NCBI RefSeq assembly: GCF_000721495.1
Contig: NZ_JOHY01000088.1
Coordinates: 1-18,755 of the forward strand
From: Streptomyces sp. NRRL F-5123
GTDB lineage: Bacteria > Actinomycetota > Actinomycetes > Streptomycetales > Streptomycetaceae
Length of the DNA stretch: 18,755 nt
Reading direction: 5' to 3'
Both the position numbers and the translations under genes were made by a program. The notes below the pieces were generated by a model. It was not told the origin of the DNA, ran no database searches, and was given only the letters and a program-made list of their open reading frames with translations. Each line of letters opens with the position of its first letter. The stretch's first letter is position 1. Below, piece by piece: positions 1 to 7,004 of this stretch.

Positions 1-87
1 GTCACCGGAGCCTCCACCGCCAACGGCGCACTCGCCGAACTGTGGACCTGCAACGGCGGCAGCAACCAGCAATGGACCCTCGGCTGA
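1..87 (+). CDS. C-terminal end of a secreted protein with ricin-type (CBM13) lectin domain (partial)
   Basis: Frame 1 is open from the window edge to a TGA at 85-87. The 28 visible residues are the last repeat of a ricin B-type beta-trefoil: an STANG turn, [13 protein letters not shown] (the QxW signature) and a final LG. This is the usual end of a Streptomyces carbohydrate-active enzyme with a C-terminal CBM13. The catalytic part lies upstream, outside the window, so the enzyme class cannot be named. The tail matches the end of the GH39-like protein ending at 15148 in 24 of 28 residues, which points to module duplication within this locus. A strong hairpin follows at 100-125. Confidence 0.85.
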   Translation, partial: VTGASTANGALAELWTCNGGSNQQWTLG

Positions 88-99
88 CACCAGCCGCAC

Positions 100-125
100 G
101 CCCCTGCCGGTCCTCCGGCAGGGGC
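100..125 (+). terminator. Hairpin terminator after the partial lectin gene
   Basis: A perfect 11-bp stem (GCCCCTGCCGG at 100-110, complement at 115-125) encloses a 4-nt TCCT loop, 12 nt after the stop codon. There is no T-tract, as is common for actinobacterial terminators. It separates the partial gene from the GH54 gene, which starts 61 nt further on. Confidence 0.7.
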
Positions 126-186
126 ACGTCTTTACCCGCACGGCCGTACCGGCCGCGCCTTCCCCCCACCCCAAGGAGTGGAACCG

Positions 187-1698
187 ATGCAGCATCCACA
201 CGCCTCGCCAGGCCGCGGAACGCGTAGACGGGCCCGGCCGGCCGTCGTCGTGTCATCCGTGCTGGCGCTCCTGGCCGCTCTGCTCGCCGCGGCCGTCAGC
301 ATGTCGGTGCCCGCGTCAGCCGCCACGGCGCCCGTGGTGAGCGCGTCGTCGGGCCGGTGTCTTGACGTGAAGGGCAACGTAGACACCCTGGGCACGCCGC
401 TGGACATCTGGGACTGCGGCGGCCAGAGCGGGCAGGCCTTCGAATTCACCTCCGCCGGGGAGCTGCGGACGCTGAACGGCACGCGCTGTGCGGATGCCAA
501 CGGCCAGGGCACCACCCCCGGAACCCAGGTGATCATCTGGTCGTGCAACGGACAGGCCAACCAGCAGTGGCGGCAGAATTCCGACGGATCGATCACCGGG
601 GTGCAGTCGGGCCTGTGCCTGGACGTGAACGGCGCGGCAACGGCCAACGGCACCGCGGTCATCCTGTGGACCTGCAACGGCCAGAGCAACCAGAAGTGGA
701 CCACCTCCACCTCCACGCCCCCGCCCCCGACCGGTTCAGGACCGTGCGACATCTACGGTTCCGGCGGCACGCCGTGCGTCGCCGCGCACAGCACCGTACG
801 TGCGCTCTACGGCTCGTACAGCGGCAGCCTGTACCAGGTGAGGCGCTCGTCGGACAACGCGACCAGGGACATCGGCGTGCTGGCCAAGGGCGGCTACGCC
901 GACGCGGCCGCGCAGGACTCGTTCTGCGCGAACACCTCCTGCGTGATCACGGTCGTCTACGACCAGTCCGGCCGGGGCAACGACCTGTGGTACCAGGGTT
1001 CGGCCCAGGTTCCGGGATCGAGTCAGAGCAGTCCCGCGAAGGCGACCTCCGAGGCGCTGACGGCCGGAGGGAACAAGGCGTACTCGCTCTACATCAACCC
1101 GGGGAACAGCTACTGGCGGGACGGCCACCTCACCGGTGTTCCGACCGGGAGCGCGCCGGAGGGCGCGTACATGGTGACCAGCGGAACCCACGTCAACAAC
1201 GGCTGCTGCTTCGACTACGGCAACAGTGAGACGACCCGCAAGGCGGACGCCGCCGGAGCCATGGACGCGATCAACTTCGGCACCGAATGCTGGTTCGGCG
1301 GCTGCTCGGGCAGTGGCCCGTGGGTGCAGGCGGACCTCGAATGGGGCCTGTACCCGGGGGGAAGCCAGTCCTGGAACCCCAACCAGCGTGCCTTCACCAG
1401 CAAGTTCGTCACAGCGATGCTGAAGAACAACGGGAGTTCGCGGTTCGCGCTGAAGGGTGCCGACGCCCAGTCCGGTTCTCTCACCACTCTCTACGACGGC
1501 AGCCTGCCGGGCGGCTACAGCCCCATGAAGAAGCAGGGGGCCATCGTCCTGGGCAGTGGCGGCGACTGCTGCAAGCCGGGCGGCGGAGCCAATCTCAGCG
1601 CGGGGACCTTCTACGAAGGAGCCGTCGTGGCCGGCTACCCGTCCGATGCGACCGACGCGGCGGTGCAGGCGAACATCACCGCCGCCGGCTACCGCTGA
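187..1698 (+). CDS. Secreted CBM13-GH54 alpha-L-arabinofuranosidase (AbfB-type catalytic domain)
   Basis: 503 residues. It should release terminal alpha-L-arabinofuranosyl units from arabinan, arabinoxylan or arabinogalactan outside the cell. Residues 1-45 form a Sec signal peptide (Arg-rich start, hydrophobic core, cleavage near ASA-A). Residues about 48-172 are a ricin-type beta-trefoil with three repeats (QAF, QQW and QKW at the QxW positions), then a Thr/Pro linker to about 186. The AbfB catalytic domain fills 187-503. By family comparison the nucleophile is E385 in ADLEWGL and the acid/base is D460 in GGDCC; many cysteines are visible. Fungal GH54 enzymes normally carry a C-terminal CBM42, whereas here a CBM13 is N-terminal. 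Start choice: AAGGAG at 173-178 sits 8 nt before ATG 187; the in-frame GTG at 178 overlaps that site and is unlikely. No LacI-type operator is visible upstream. Confidence 0.88.
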   Translation: MQHPHASPGRGTRRRARPAVVVSSVLALLAALLAAAVSMSVPASAATAPVVSASSGRCLDVKGNVDTLGTPLDIWDCGGQSGQAFEFTSAGELRTLNGTRCADANGQGTTPGTQVIIWSCNGQANQQWRQNSDGSITGVQSGLCLDVNGAATANGTAVILWTCNGQSNQKWTTSTSTPPPPTGSGPCDIYGSGGTPCVAAHSTVRALYGSYSGSLYQVRRSSDNATRDIGVLAKGGYADAAAQDSFCANTSCVITVVYDQSGRGNDLWYQGSAQVPGSSQSSPAKATSEALTAGGNKAYSLYINPGNSYWRDGHLTGVPTGSAPEGAYMVTSGTHVNNGCCFDYGNSETTRKADAAGAMDAINFGTECWFGGCSGSGPWVQADLEWGLYPGGSQSWNPNQRAFTSKFVTAMLKNNGSSRFALKGADAQSGSLTTLYDGSLPGGYSPMKKQGAIVLGSGGDCCKPGGGANLSAGTFYEGAVVAGYPSDATDAAVQANITAAGYR

Positions 1699-1748
1699 GC
1701 CGGCGCCCGCCGATCGGCCCCGCACTTCGCGGGCGGCGCTGATCGCAC

Positions 1749-1785
1749 CCGTGGTGCCGTCCCCGACACGGGGACGGCACCACGG
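1749..1785 (+). terminator. Strong hairpin terminator after the GH54 gene
   Basis: A perfect 16-bp stem (1749-1764 with 1770-1785) and a 5-nt GACAC loop lie 50 nt after the GH54 stop. No T-run follows. It probably ends GH54 transcription and insulates the downstream regulator-lar operon. Confidence 0.8.
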
Positions 1786-1997
1786 CCTTGCGGGGCGACA
1801 TGGGATGGATCTGCCCGGGTCGCACCGGCGGCCTGTTTCCCGGACGGCGGCGAATGTCCTGCTGGGGCCCCGTGTTGTACCTGCCGTGAGCGGGAGCGGC
1901 AGGCCGCGACGCCGGGAAACATCCCGCCCGTGCCTGTGAGACATCGGATGACCCTGCTACGCTCATGCGGCGCCTGCAGGGGAGTGGGGACCATTCG
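1786..1997 (+). promoter_or_regulatory. Promoter/operator region of the gntR-lar operon
   Basis: No gene is visible between the GH54 terminator and the regulator start. Two copies of the motif GGCGGnnTGTTTCCCGG lie here in opposite orientation: the TGTTTCCCGG part is at 1834-1843 on plus, and its complement CCGGGAAACA is at 1912-1921. The second copy contains the short palindrome CGGGA-N4-TCCCG at 1913-1926. A smaller inverted repeat CTGCCG-N10-CGGCAG is at 1881-1902. A possible -10 (TACGCT, 1958-1963) has only a poor -35. The paired sites are candidate operators for the FadR-type regulator, by inference from position and symmetry only. No match to a published GntR operator is claimed. Confidence 0.4.
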
Positions 1998-2711
1998 ATG
2001 TCATTGACCGACAAGGCCATCGCCCGGATCAGGGAACTCATCCACTCCGGAGAGCTTCTTCCCGGGGCGAAACTGCCTCCGGAACAGCAGCTGGCCTCCG
2101 ATCTCGGGCTCTCCCGCAACCTGATGCGCGAGGCGGTCAAAGCCCTCGTCGTCGCACGGGTCCTGGAGATCCGGCGGGGGGACGGCACCTATGTGACCAG
2201 CCTGGAGCCCGCGCTGCTGCTGGAAGGCCTCGGGGCCGCGGTGGAACTGCTGCGCGGCGACAAGCTGCTGGAGCTGATGGAGGTCCGCAGACTCTTCGAG
2301 CCGATCGCCACCGGTCTGGCTGCCGACCGGATCACCGAGGAGAACCTGGCCGGGATCAAATACCACCTGGACGCGATGACGCGCGCCGGGGACGACGTCG
2401 AGCTGCTGAACGAGCACGACGCCGCCTTCCACCGCGCCGTGGTCGCCTCCGCGGGGAACAGCACGCTGGCCACCCTGCTGGAGGGCATCTCCGGCCGCAC
2501 GGTACGTGCCCGGGTGTGGCGCGGACTGGTCGACGACAGGGCCGGAGACCGGACCGTCGCGGAGCACCGGGCGATCTACGGCGCCCTGGCCGCACGGGAC
2601 CGCGCCCTGGCCGAGGCCGCCGCGCTGATCCATGTGAGTACGACCGAGCAGTGGCTGCGCGAGCACCTCGACCAGGAGGGCCCGCAGAGCGGTGCGGGCA
2701 GCCACCGATGA
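1998..2711 (+). CDS. GntR-family transcriptional regulator, FadR subfamily (FCD domain)
   Basis: 237 residues, a typical FadR-subfamily length. Residues about 3-67 form the GntR winged helix (GELLPGAKLPPEQQLASDLG, then LSRNLMREAVKAL and wing RRGDGTYV). Residues about 85-225 form an all-helical FCD effector domain. The FCD metal-site residues D141, H145, H190 and H212 are all present with family-like spacing, so a metal-assisted carboxylate effector is plausible. FadR-type regulators commonly sense lactate, gluconate, pyruvate or other organic acids, which fits the downstream lar genes. Start: ATG 1998 follows a purine-rich GGGGA at 1986-1990; the in-frame ATG at 1965 has no visible binding site. 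The stop is 25 nt before larA, so it is probably the first gene of the operon and a local regulator of it. Confidence 0.88.
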   Translation: MSLTDKAIARIRELIHSGELLPGAKLPPEQQLASDLGLSRNLMREAVKALVVARVLEIRRGDGTYVTSLEPALLLEGLGAAVELLRGDKLLELMEVRRLFEPIATGLAADRITEENLAGIKYHLDAMTRAGDDVELLNEHDAAFHRAVVASAGNSTLATLLEGISGRTVRARVWRGLVDDRAGDRTVAEHRAIYGALAARDRALAEAAALIHVSTTEQWLREHLDQEGPQSGAGSHR

Positions 2712-2736
2712 CAGCCGGACCGGAGGGACGAGAACG

Positions 2737-4017
2737 GTGAGGATACGCCTGGCCTACGGCGAGAGCGGGCTGGACATCGACGTCGACCCCGCCGTGACCA
2801 CCGTGGTCGAGCCGGTGCACCACGAGGCCGCCCCCGACCAGGCCGCGGCACTGGTCGCGGCGCTGCGGCACCCGGTCGCCGGGCCTCCGCTGCGGGAGCG
2901 GATCCGCCCCGGGCAGACGGTGGCGATCTCGATGTGCGACGGCACCCGCCCGCAGCCGCGGCATCTGATGATCCCCGCCGTCCTGGCGGAAATGGAGGGG
3001 ATCGTACGCCTCGACGACGTGGTGATCCTGGTCGCCACCGGGACCCACCGCGGCAACACCGACGCCGAACTGAGGCGGATGCTGGGCGACGACGTCGTCG
3101 ACCGGGTGCGCGTCGTCAACCACGACGCACGCGACCGGAGCGCACTGACGTGGATGGGCACCCACGGTGACGAGGTACCGGTGTGGCTCAACACCGAATG
3201 GGCCGAGGCCGACGTCCGGATCACCACCGGATTCGTCGAACCGCACTTCTTCGCCGGCTTCTCCGGCGGCCCCAAGCTCGTCGCCCCCGGACTGGCCGCG
3301 CTGGAGACCGTACTCGTCCTCCACGACGCCGCGCGTATCGGCAGCGCCCGCGCCACCTGGGGCGTCACCCGCGGGAACCCGGTCCACGACGACGTGCGCG
3401 CCATCGCGGAGGCCACCGGCGTCACCTTCGCCCTCGACGTGATCCTGAACCGTGACAAGGACATCGTCGCGGCGTTCGGCGGGGACCTGCTTCCCATGCA
3501 CGCCGCCGCCACCGCTGCCGCGACCCGCATGGCCATGCGCCCGGTAGCCGAGCCGTTCGACGTGGTGGTCACGACCAACTCCGGTTTCCCGCTGGACCAG
3601 AACCTCTACCAGGCGGTCAAGGGGATGTCGGCCGCCTTCCAGGTCGTGCGGCCGGGAGGGACGATCGTGTGCGCCGCCGAATGCCGCGACGGATTTCCCG
3701 ACCACGGTTCCTACCGCCAGGTCCTGGCCTCGGCGGAGTCGCCGCAGGAGCTGCTGAGGACCATCGGGGCGCGCTCCGCCGGCGAGACCGTCCCCGACCA
3801 GTGGCAGGTGCAGATACAGGCCCGCATCCAGGCCGAGAGCAACGTGGTGATGGCCACGTCGTACCTGACGGACGACGAGCTGGCAGGCGCACACCTGCGG
3901 CAGACCCAGGACGTCTCGGACACCGTGGCCCGGGCCCTGGCAGCCGCCGGGCCGGGGGCGCGGCTGTGCGTGCTGCCCGAGGGCCCGCAGACGATTCCCT
4001 ACCTGACGGGACCGTGA
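2737..4017 (+). CDS. larA: Nickel-pincer-nucleotide dependent racemase/epimerase, LarA family
   Basis: 426 residues, close to the 424 of Lactiplantibacillus plantarum LarA. LarA interconverts D- and L-2-hydroxyacids by hydride transfer to a covalently bound nickel-pincer cofactor in the cytoplasm. Catalytic positions align with a constant offset of four: R71 (Lp R75), H104 (H108), H170 (H174), K180 (K184, the pincer-linked lysine) and H196 (H200, nickel ligand). The block EPHFFAGFSGGPK spans H170 and K180. Further on, Y291, Q292 and K295 in LYQAVKGM and W356 in PDQWQ match substrate-pocket positions by inspection. Start: GTG 2737 with GGAGGG at 2722-2727; the longer GTG 2692 frame would overlap the regulator. 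LarA homologues use lactate, malate, other aliphatic or aromatic hydroxyacids, or gluconate, so the substrate here is open. The sugar-degrading surroundings leave a sugar acid possible. Confidence 0.93.
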   Translation: MRIRLAYGESGLDIDVDPAVTTVVEPVHHEAAPDQAAALVAALRHPVAGPPLRERIRPGQTVAISMCDGTRPQPRHLMIPAVLAEMEGIVRLDDVVILVATGTHRGNTDAELRRMLGDDVVDRVRVVNHDARDRSALTWMGTHGDEVPVWLNTEWAEADVRITTGFVEPHFFAGFSGGPKLVAPGLAALETVLVLHDAARIGSARATWGVTRGNPVHDDVRAIAEATGVTFALDVILNRDKDIVAAFGGDLLPMHAAATAAATRMAMRPVAEPFDVVVTTNSGFPLDQNLYQAVKGMSAAFQVVRPGGTIVCAAECRDGFPDHGSYRQVLASAESPQELLRTIGARSAGETVPDQWQVQIQARIQAESNVVMATSYLTDDELAGAHLRQTQDVSDTVARALAAAGPGARLCVLPEGPQTIPYLTGP

Positions 4018-4044
4018 CCGGAGTCCGACCGGAGTCCGACCGGA
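4016..4044 (+). repeat. Short tandem repeat (11-bp unit, about 2.6 copies) in the larA-larB gap
   Basis: The unit GACCGGAGTCC occurs at 4016-4026 and 4027-4037, with a partial third copy GACCGGA at 4038-4044. It begins within the larA stop codon and occupies most of the 52-nt gap before larB, the only sizeable gap between lar genes. It may be simple slippage or a spacer; no function is shown. Confidence 0.75.
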
Positions 4045-4069
4045 CCGAGCCGACACATGAAGGGACCGC

Positions 4070-4747
4070 GTGGACACCACCTATGTGGATCTGGGCTTCG
4101 CCCGGGTCGACGTCGACCGTGAGGCCCGGCAGGGCGTGCCCGAGGTCGTCTACGGCCCCGGCAAGACCGCCGGGCAGATCGCCGGCATCGTCACCGCGCT
4201 GCTCCGGCACAACGAGGGGCCCGTACTGGTCACCCGTATCGGCCCCGACGAGGCCGAAGCCGTCACGCGGGAGGTGCCCGCGGGACGCTACGACGCCGAG
4301 GCACGGCTGCTGACCTGGCGTCCGGCTGCCCCCCGCCGGTTCACGCTCGGCATCGTGGCCGCCGGCACCGCCGACCGGCCGGTGGCCGCCGAGGCCGCCG
4401 CCGTCTCGACCGCGCTCGGCATGGCCACCACCGCCTGGCACGACGTCGGCGTGGCCGCGCTGGACCGCGTACTGGCCGTCAGGGACCAACTGCGGCAGCA
4501 GGACGCCGTGATCGTCGTGGCGGGGATGGAGGGCGCGCTGGCCAGCGTGGTGGGCGGCCTGGTCGCCTGCCCGGTCGTCGCCGTCCCCACATCCACCGGA
4601 TACGGGGCCTCACTCGAAGGAGTCACCGCACTCCTGGCGATGCACGCCTCCTGCGCCGCGGGGATCACGGTGGTCAACATCGACTCCGGATTCGGTGCGG
4701 CGATGGCGGCGCACCGCCTCGCCCGAACGTGCGAGGGCCCGTCGTGA
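4070..4747 (+). CDS. larB: Pyridinium-3,5-biscarboxylic acid mononucleotide synthase LarB (NPN cofactor step 1)
   Basis: 225 residues. LarB carboxylates the pyridinium ring of nicotinic acid adenine dinucleotide and hydrolyses its phosphoanhydride, making the P2CMN precursor of the nickel-pincer cofactor. The N-terminal block DLGFARVDVDREARQGVPEV matches the family opening, with VVYGPGKTAGQI after it. The C-terminal half is PurE/AIR-carboxylase-like: MEGALASVVGGLVACPVVAVPTSTGYG at about residues 155-185, then NIDSGFGAA. Start GTG 4070 follows AAGGGA; a stop in the same frame at 4058-4060 excludes an upstream start. The protein therefore lacks the short helical segment that precedes the DLGFA block in the 246-residue L. 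plantarum protein. The gene end overlaps larC by 4 nt (GTGA), indicating translational coupling. Confidence 0.92.
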   Translation: MDTTYVDLGFARVDVDREARQGVPEVVYGPGKTAGQIAGIVTALLRHNEGPVLVTRIGPDEAEAVTREVPAGRYDAEARLLTWRPAAPRRFTLGIVAAGTADRPVAAEAAAVSTALGMATTAWHDVGVAALDRVLAVRDQLRQQDAVIVVAGMEGALASVVGGLVACPVVAVPTSTGYGASLEGVTALLAMHASCAAGITVVNIDSGFGAAMAAHRLARTCEGPS

Positions 4748-5898
4748 TCTGCTGGATCAACCCCTTCTCCGGCCTGGCGGGGGACATGCTGCTGGCAGCT
4801 CTCGTCGACGCCGGAGCACCCCTGGACCGGATCGAGGAGGCCATCGCCTCCACCGGCCTGACCGGGTGGGAGCTGTCGGCGGAGCGGGTCACCACGCACG
4901 GCCTGGCCGCGGTGCGGGTACGGGTCGAGGTGACCGACGCTGCCACGGAACGCCCGGCGGGGGAGCTCCTGGAGATGGTCTCCCGCGCCCGCCCGCTGCC
5001 CGTCGCCGCGCTCGCCGTCGCGGCCCTGACCGCGATATCCACCGTGGAGGGCAGGCTGCACGGCGCCGACCCGCACGAGGTGCACCTCCACGAACTCGGC
5101 GGGCACGACACGGTCGTCGACATCGTCGGCATCGCGGCCGCGCTGCACCACCTCGGTGTCACACAGGTCGTCTGCGGCCCGCTGCCGCTCGGCGTCGGGC
5201 GCACGCGTTCGGCGCACGGCCTCATCCCCGTCCCCGCCCCGGCCACGCTGGAACTGCTCAGGGGCGCCGTCGTGACGGGCACGGACATCCCCGGCGAGAC
5301 CGTCACACCCACCGCCGCCGCCGTGCTGTCGGCCGTGGCGGCGCGGTACGAGCCGCTGCCGCCCGCGGTGCTGGGGCGTACCGGCTACGGCGCCGGCACC
5401 CGGACCCTCGACGACCGGCCCAACGTCTGCGCCGTCACCGTGGCCGAGGACGTGCCGTCCGGCCGGGAGCGGGTCGCACTGCTGGAGACCAACCTGGACG
5501 ACGTCACCGGCGAGACGCTGGCGCACGTGGTGCGACGGGTCCTCGAAGTGGGCGCGCTGGACGCCTGGGTGACACCGGCGGTCATGAAGAAGGGCCGTCC
5601 GGCGCACGTTCTGCACTGTCTGTGCCACCCCGGGTCGGCCGACGCCGTGCAGGAGGTGATCGCGGCCGAGACCGGCACGCTGGGCATCCGCAGGAGCGAC
5701 ATCTCCCGCACCGTGCTGCCGCGGCACACCGAGGTGGTCGAGGTGCGGGGAGCGGCCGTCCGGGTCAAGCACGGGCCGTACCGGGCCAAGGCGGAACACA
5801 ACGACGCCGCGGCGGCGGCCGCCCGGCTCGGCCTCACGCTGCGCGAAGTGGCGGAGTCGGCCGCGGCTGCCGCGTCCCGCGAGGAGGACGGGTCATGA
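4744..5898 (+). CDS. larC: Nickel insertase LarC (pyridinium-3,5-bisthiocarboxylate mononucleotide nickel insertion), single full-length ORF
   Basis: 384 residues. LarC is the CTP-dependent cyclometallase that inserts nickel into the dithio precursor to finish the NPN cofactor. The opening WINPFSGLAGDMLLAALVDAG is the family N-terminus; HLHELGGHDTVVDIVG lies at about 114-129, and the C-terminal domain carries NLDDVTGE and TPAVMKKGRPAH. In L. plantarum larC is split into larC1 and larC2 and full LarC needs a programmed frameshift. Here both parts lie in one uninterrupted frame. Start: GTG 4744 overlapping the larB TGA, with GAGGG at 4733-4737; GTG 4729 in the same frame is possible but overlaps larB more. 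The end overlaps larE by ATGA. No His-rich nickel-storage stretch is visible. Confidence 0.92.
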   Translation: MICWINPFSGLAGDMLLAALVDAGAPLDRIEEAIASTGLTGWELSAERVTTHGLAAVRVRVEVTDAATERPAGELLEMVSRARPLPVAALAVAALTAISTVEGRLHGADPHEVHLHELGGHDTVVDIVGIAAALHHLGVTQVVCGPLPLGVGRTRSAHGLIPVPAPATLELLRGAVVTGTDIPGETVTPTAAAVLSAVAARYEPLPPAVLGRTGYGAGTRTLDDRPNVCAVTVAEDVPSGRERVALLETNLDDVTGETLAHVVRRVLEVGALDAWVTPAVMKKGRPAHVLHCLCHPGSADAVQEVIAAETGTLGIRRSDISRTVLPRHTEVVEVRGAAVRVKHGPYRAKAEHNDAAAAAARLGLTLREVAESAAAAASREEDGS

Positions 5899-6794
5899 GC
5901 GACGTGGAATTCGATGCGGCGGAGCTGCTGCGGCAGTTCGACGGCAGGGAGTCGGTCGCCGTCGCGTTCTCCGGGGGCGCGGACTCCGCGCTGGTGCTGG
6001 CAGCCGCGGTACGGGCGCTGGGGGCCGCCCACGTCATGGCCGTCACCGCGGTCTCCGAGAGTCTGGCCTCAGGAGAGCTGGAGCGGGCCGCGGACGTGGC
6101 CGCGGCTCTGCGTGTCGTCCACCTCACGCCCAGGACCAGGGAGCTGGACCGCGCCGGCTACCGCGCCAACGGCCCCGACCGCTGCTACTTCTGCAAGTCG
6201 GAGGTCCTGGACTCGATCAGCAGGATCGCGGCCGAAGCGGGCTTCCGCCACGTGGCCACCGGGACAAACGCCGACGACGCGGCCGACCCCTTCCGGCCCG
6301 GTATCCGGGCCGGAAGCGAACGCGGCGTCCTGACCCCGCTCCTGGGCGCCGGCCTGACGAAGTCCCGGGTGCGCCGGCTCAGCCGTCACTGGTCCCTGCC
6401 CACCTGGGACAAGCCCGCCACTCCCTGCCTGGCCAGCCGAGTCGCCTACGGACTGCGGATCTCCGGCCCCAGGCTGGCCCGCATCGACCAGGCGGAGGCA
6501 GCTGTACGGGCCAGGCTCCGCACGGCGGGCGTCGAGGTGACGGACCTGCGGGTGAGAGACCTCGGCGGCAGCCGGGCACGTATCGAGGTTCCGGCAGGTG
6601 CCCTGCCTGCCGTAGCCGCGGTTCCCGGCCTGTGCGACGTCCTGGCGGCCACCGGCTTCGACGCGAGCGCGGTCGAGGTGACCGCGTTCCGCTCCGGCGC
6701 GCTGAACGACACGCTCGGCACCGCTCACGACGCCCCGCGGCCGTCGGACGCGGCCGACCCCTCCGCCCGCCCCGGGAACGCTGCTCCCCGGTGA
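5895..6794 (+). CDS. larE: ATP-dependent sacrificial sulfur transferase LarE (NPN cofactor step 2)
   Basis: 299 residues. LarE adenylates the carboxylates of P2CMN and replaces them with thiocarboxylates. Residues 26-31 are the PP-loop SGGADS (SGG-x-DS type). RCYFCK at about 96-101 is a common family block. The motif WDKPATPCLASR places C178 where L. plantarum LarE has C176, the cysteine that gives up its own sulfur as dehydroalanine, so a single-use mechanism is expected. I did not see the three-cysteine cluster arrangement of [4Fe-4S] LarE proteins, but this needs an alignment. Start ATG 5895 overlaps the larC stop (ATGA), with GAGGAGG at 5881-5887. The last 25 or so residues are a low-complexity Ala/Pro/Arg tail. 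It is the last gene of the operon; the stop lies inside the loop of a hairpin. Confidence 0.92.
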   Translation: MSDVEFDAAELLRQFDGRESVAVAFSGGADSALVLAAAVRALGAAHVMAVTAVSESLASGELERAADVAAALRVVHLTPRTRELDRAGYRANGPDRCYFCKSEVLDSISRIAAEAGFRHVATGTNADDAADPFRPGIRAGSERGVLTPLLGAGLTKSRVRRLSRHWSLPTWDKPATPCLASRVAYGLRISGPRLARIDQAEAAVRARLRTAGVEVTDLRVRDLGGSRARIEVPAGALPAVAAVPGLCDVLAATGFDASAVEVTAFRSGALNDTLGTAHDAPRPSDAADPSARPGNAAPR

Positions 6795-6806
6795 CGGGGG
6801 AGCGGC
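6780..6806 (+). terminator. Hairpin overlapping the larE stop codon
   Basis: GCTGCTCCCC (6780-6789) pairs with GGGGAGCGGC (6797-6806), 10 bp with one G-U pair, around a 7-nt loop holding the larE TGA. It may help terminate the operon or stabilise the 3' end of its mRNA. Confidence 0.5.
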
Positions 6807-6852
6807 GCGAACGCCCCGGCGTCCGGGGCCCCCGACCGGTCCGTGGCAAGGC

Positions 6853-6891
6853 GAGGGCCGTCCTCGGCCCCACCAACCGAGGACGGCCCTC
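6853..6891. terminator. Bidirectional terminator between larE and the convergent esterase gene
   Basis: A perfect 15-bp stem (6853-6867 with 6877-6891) has a 9-nt loop. It lies between two convergent genes: larE ends at 6794 and the esterase ends at 7005. It is symmetric and so probably serves both strands. Confidence 0.8.
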
Positions 6892-7004
6892 TGCGCGGCG
6901 GCAGTCCACCTGGACGAAGGATCCAGGCGCTCCAGGACCGCCGCCGCGAGATCTCGCGTCGAGTGCTCCGCGGGACCGCACGGTGCCCGGTGTGCGGGCC
7001 CCGC

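Noticed and set aside
178..186. GTG at 178 as the GH54 start
   Set aside because: It overlaps the best ribosome binding site (AAGGAG 173-178), which is correctly spaced for ATG 187.
2692..2736. Longer larA starting at GTG 2692
   Set aside because: It would overlap the regulator's end. GTG 2737 has a good binding site and gives the length expected for the family.
1998..6794. lar operon as a recently acquired foreign island
   Set aside because: Base composition and codon use look like the flanks, and no integrase, transposase, tRNA or attachment site is visible; hairpin boundaries alone do not show transfer.
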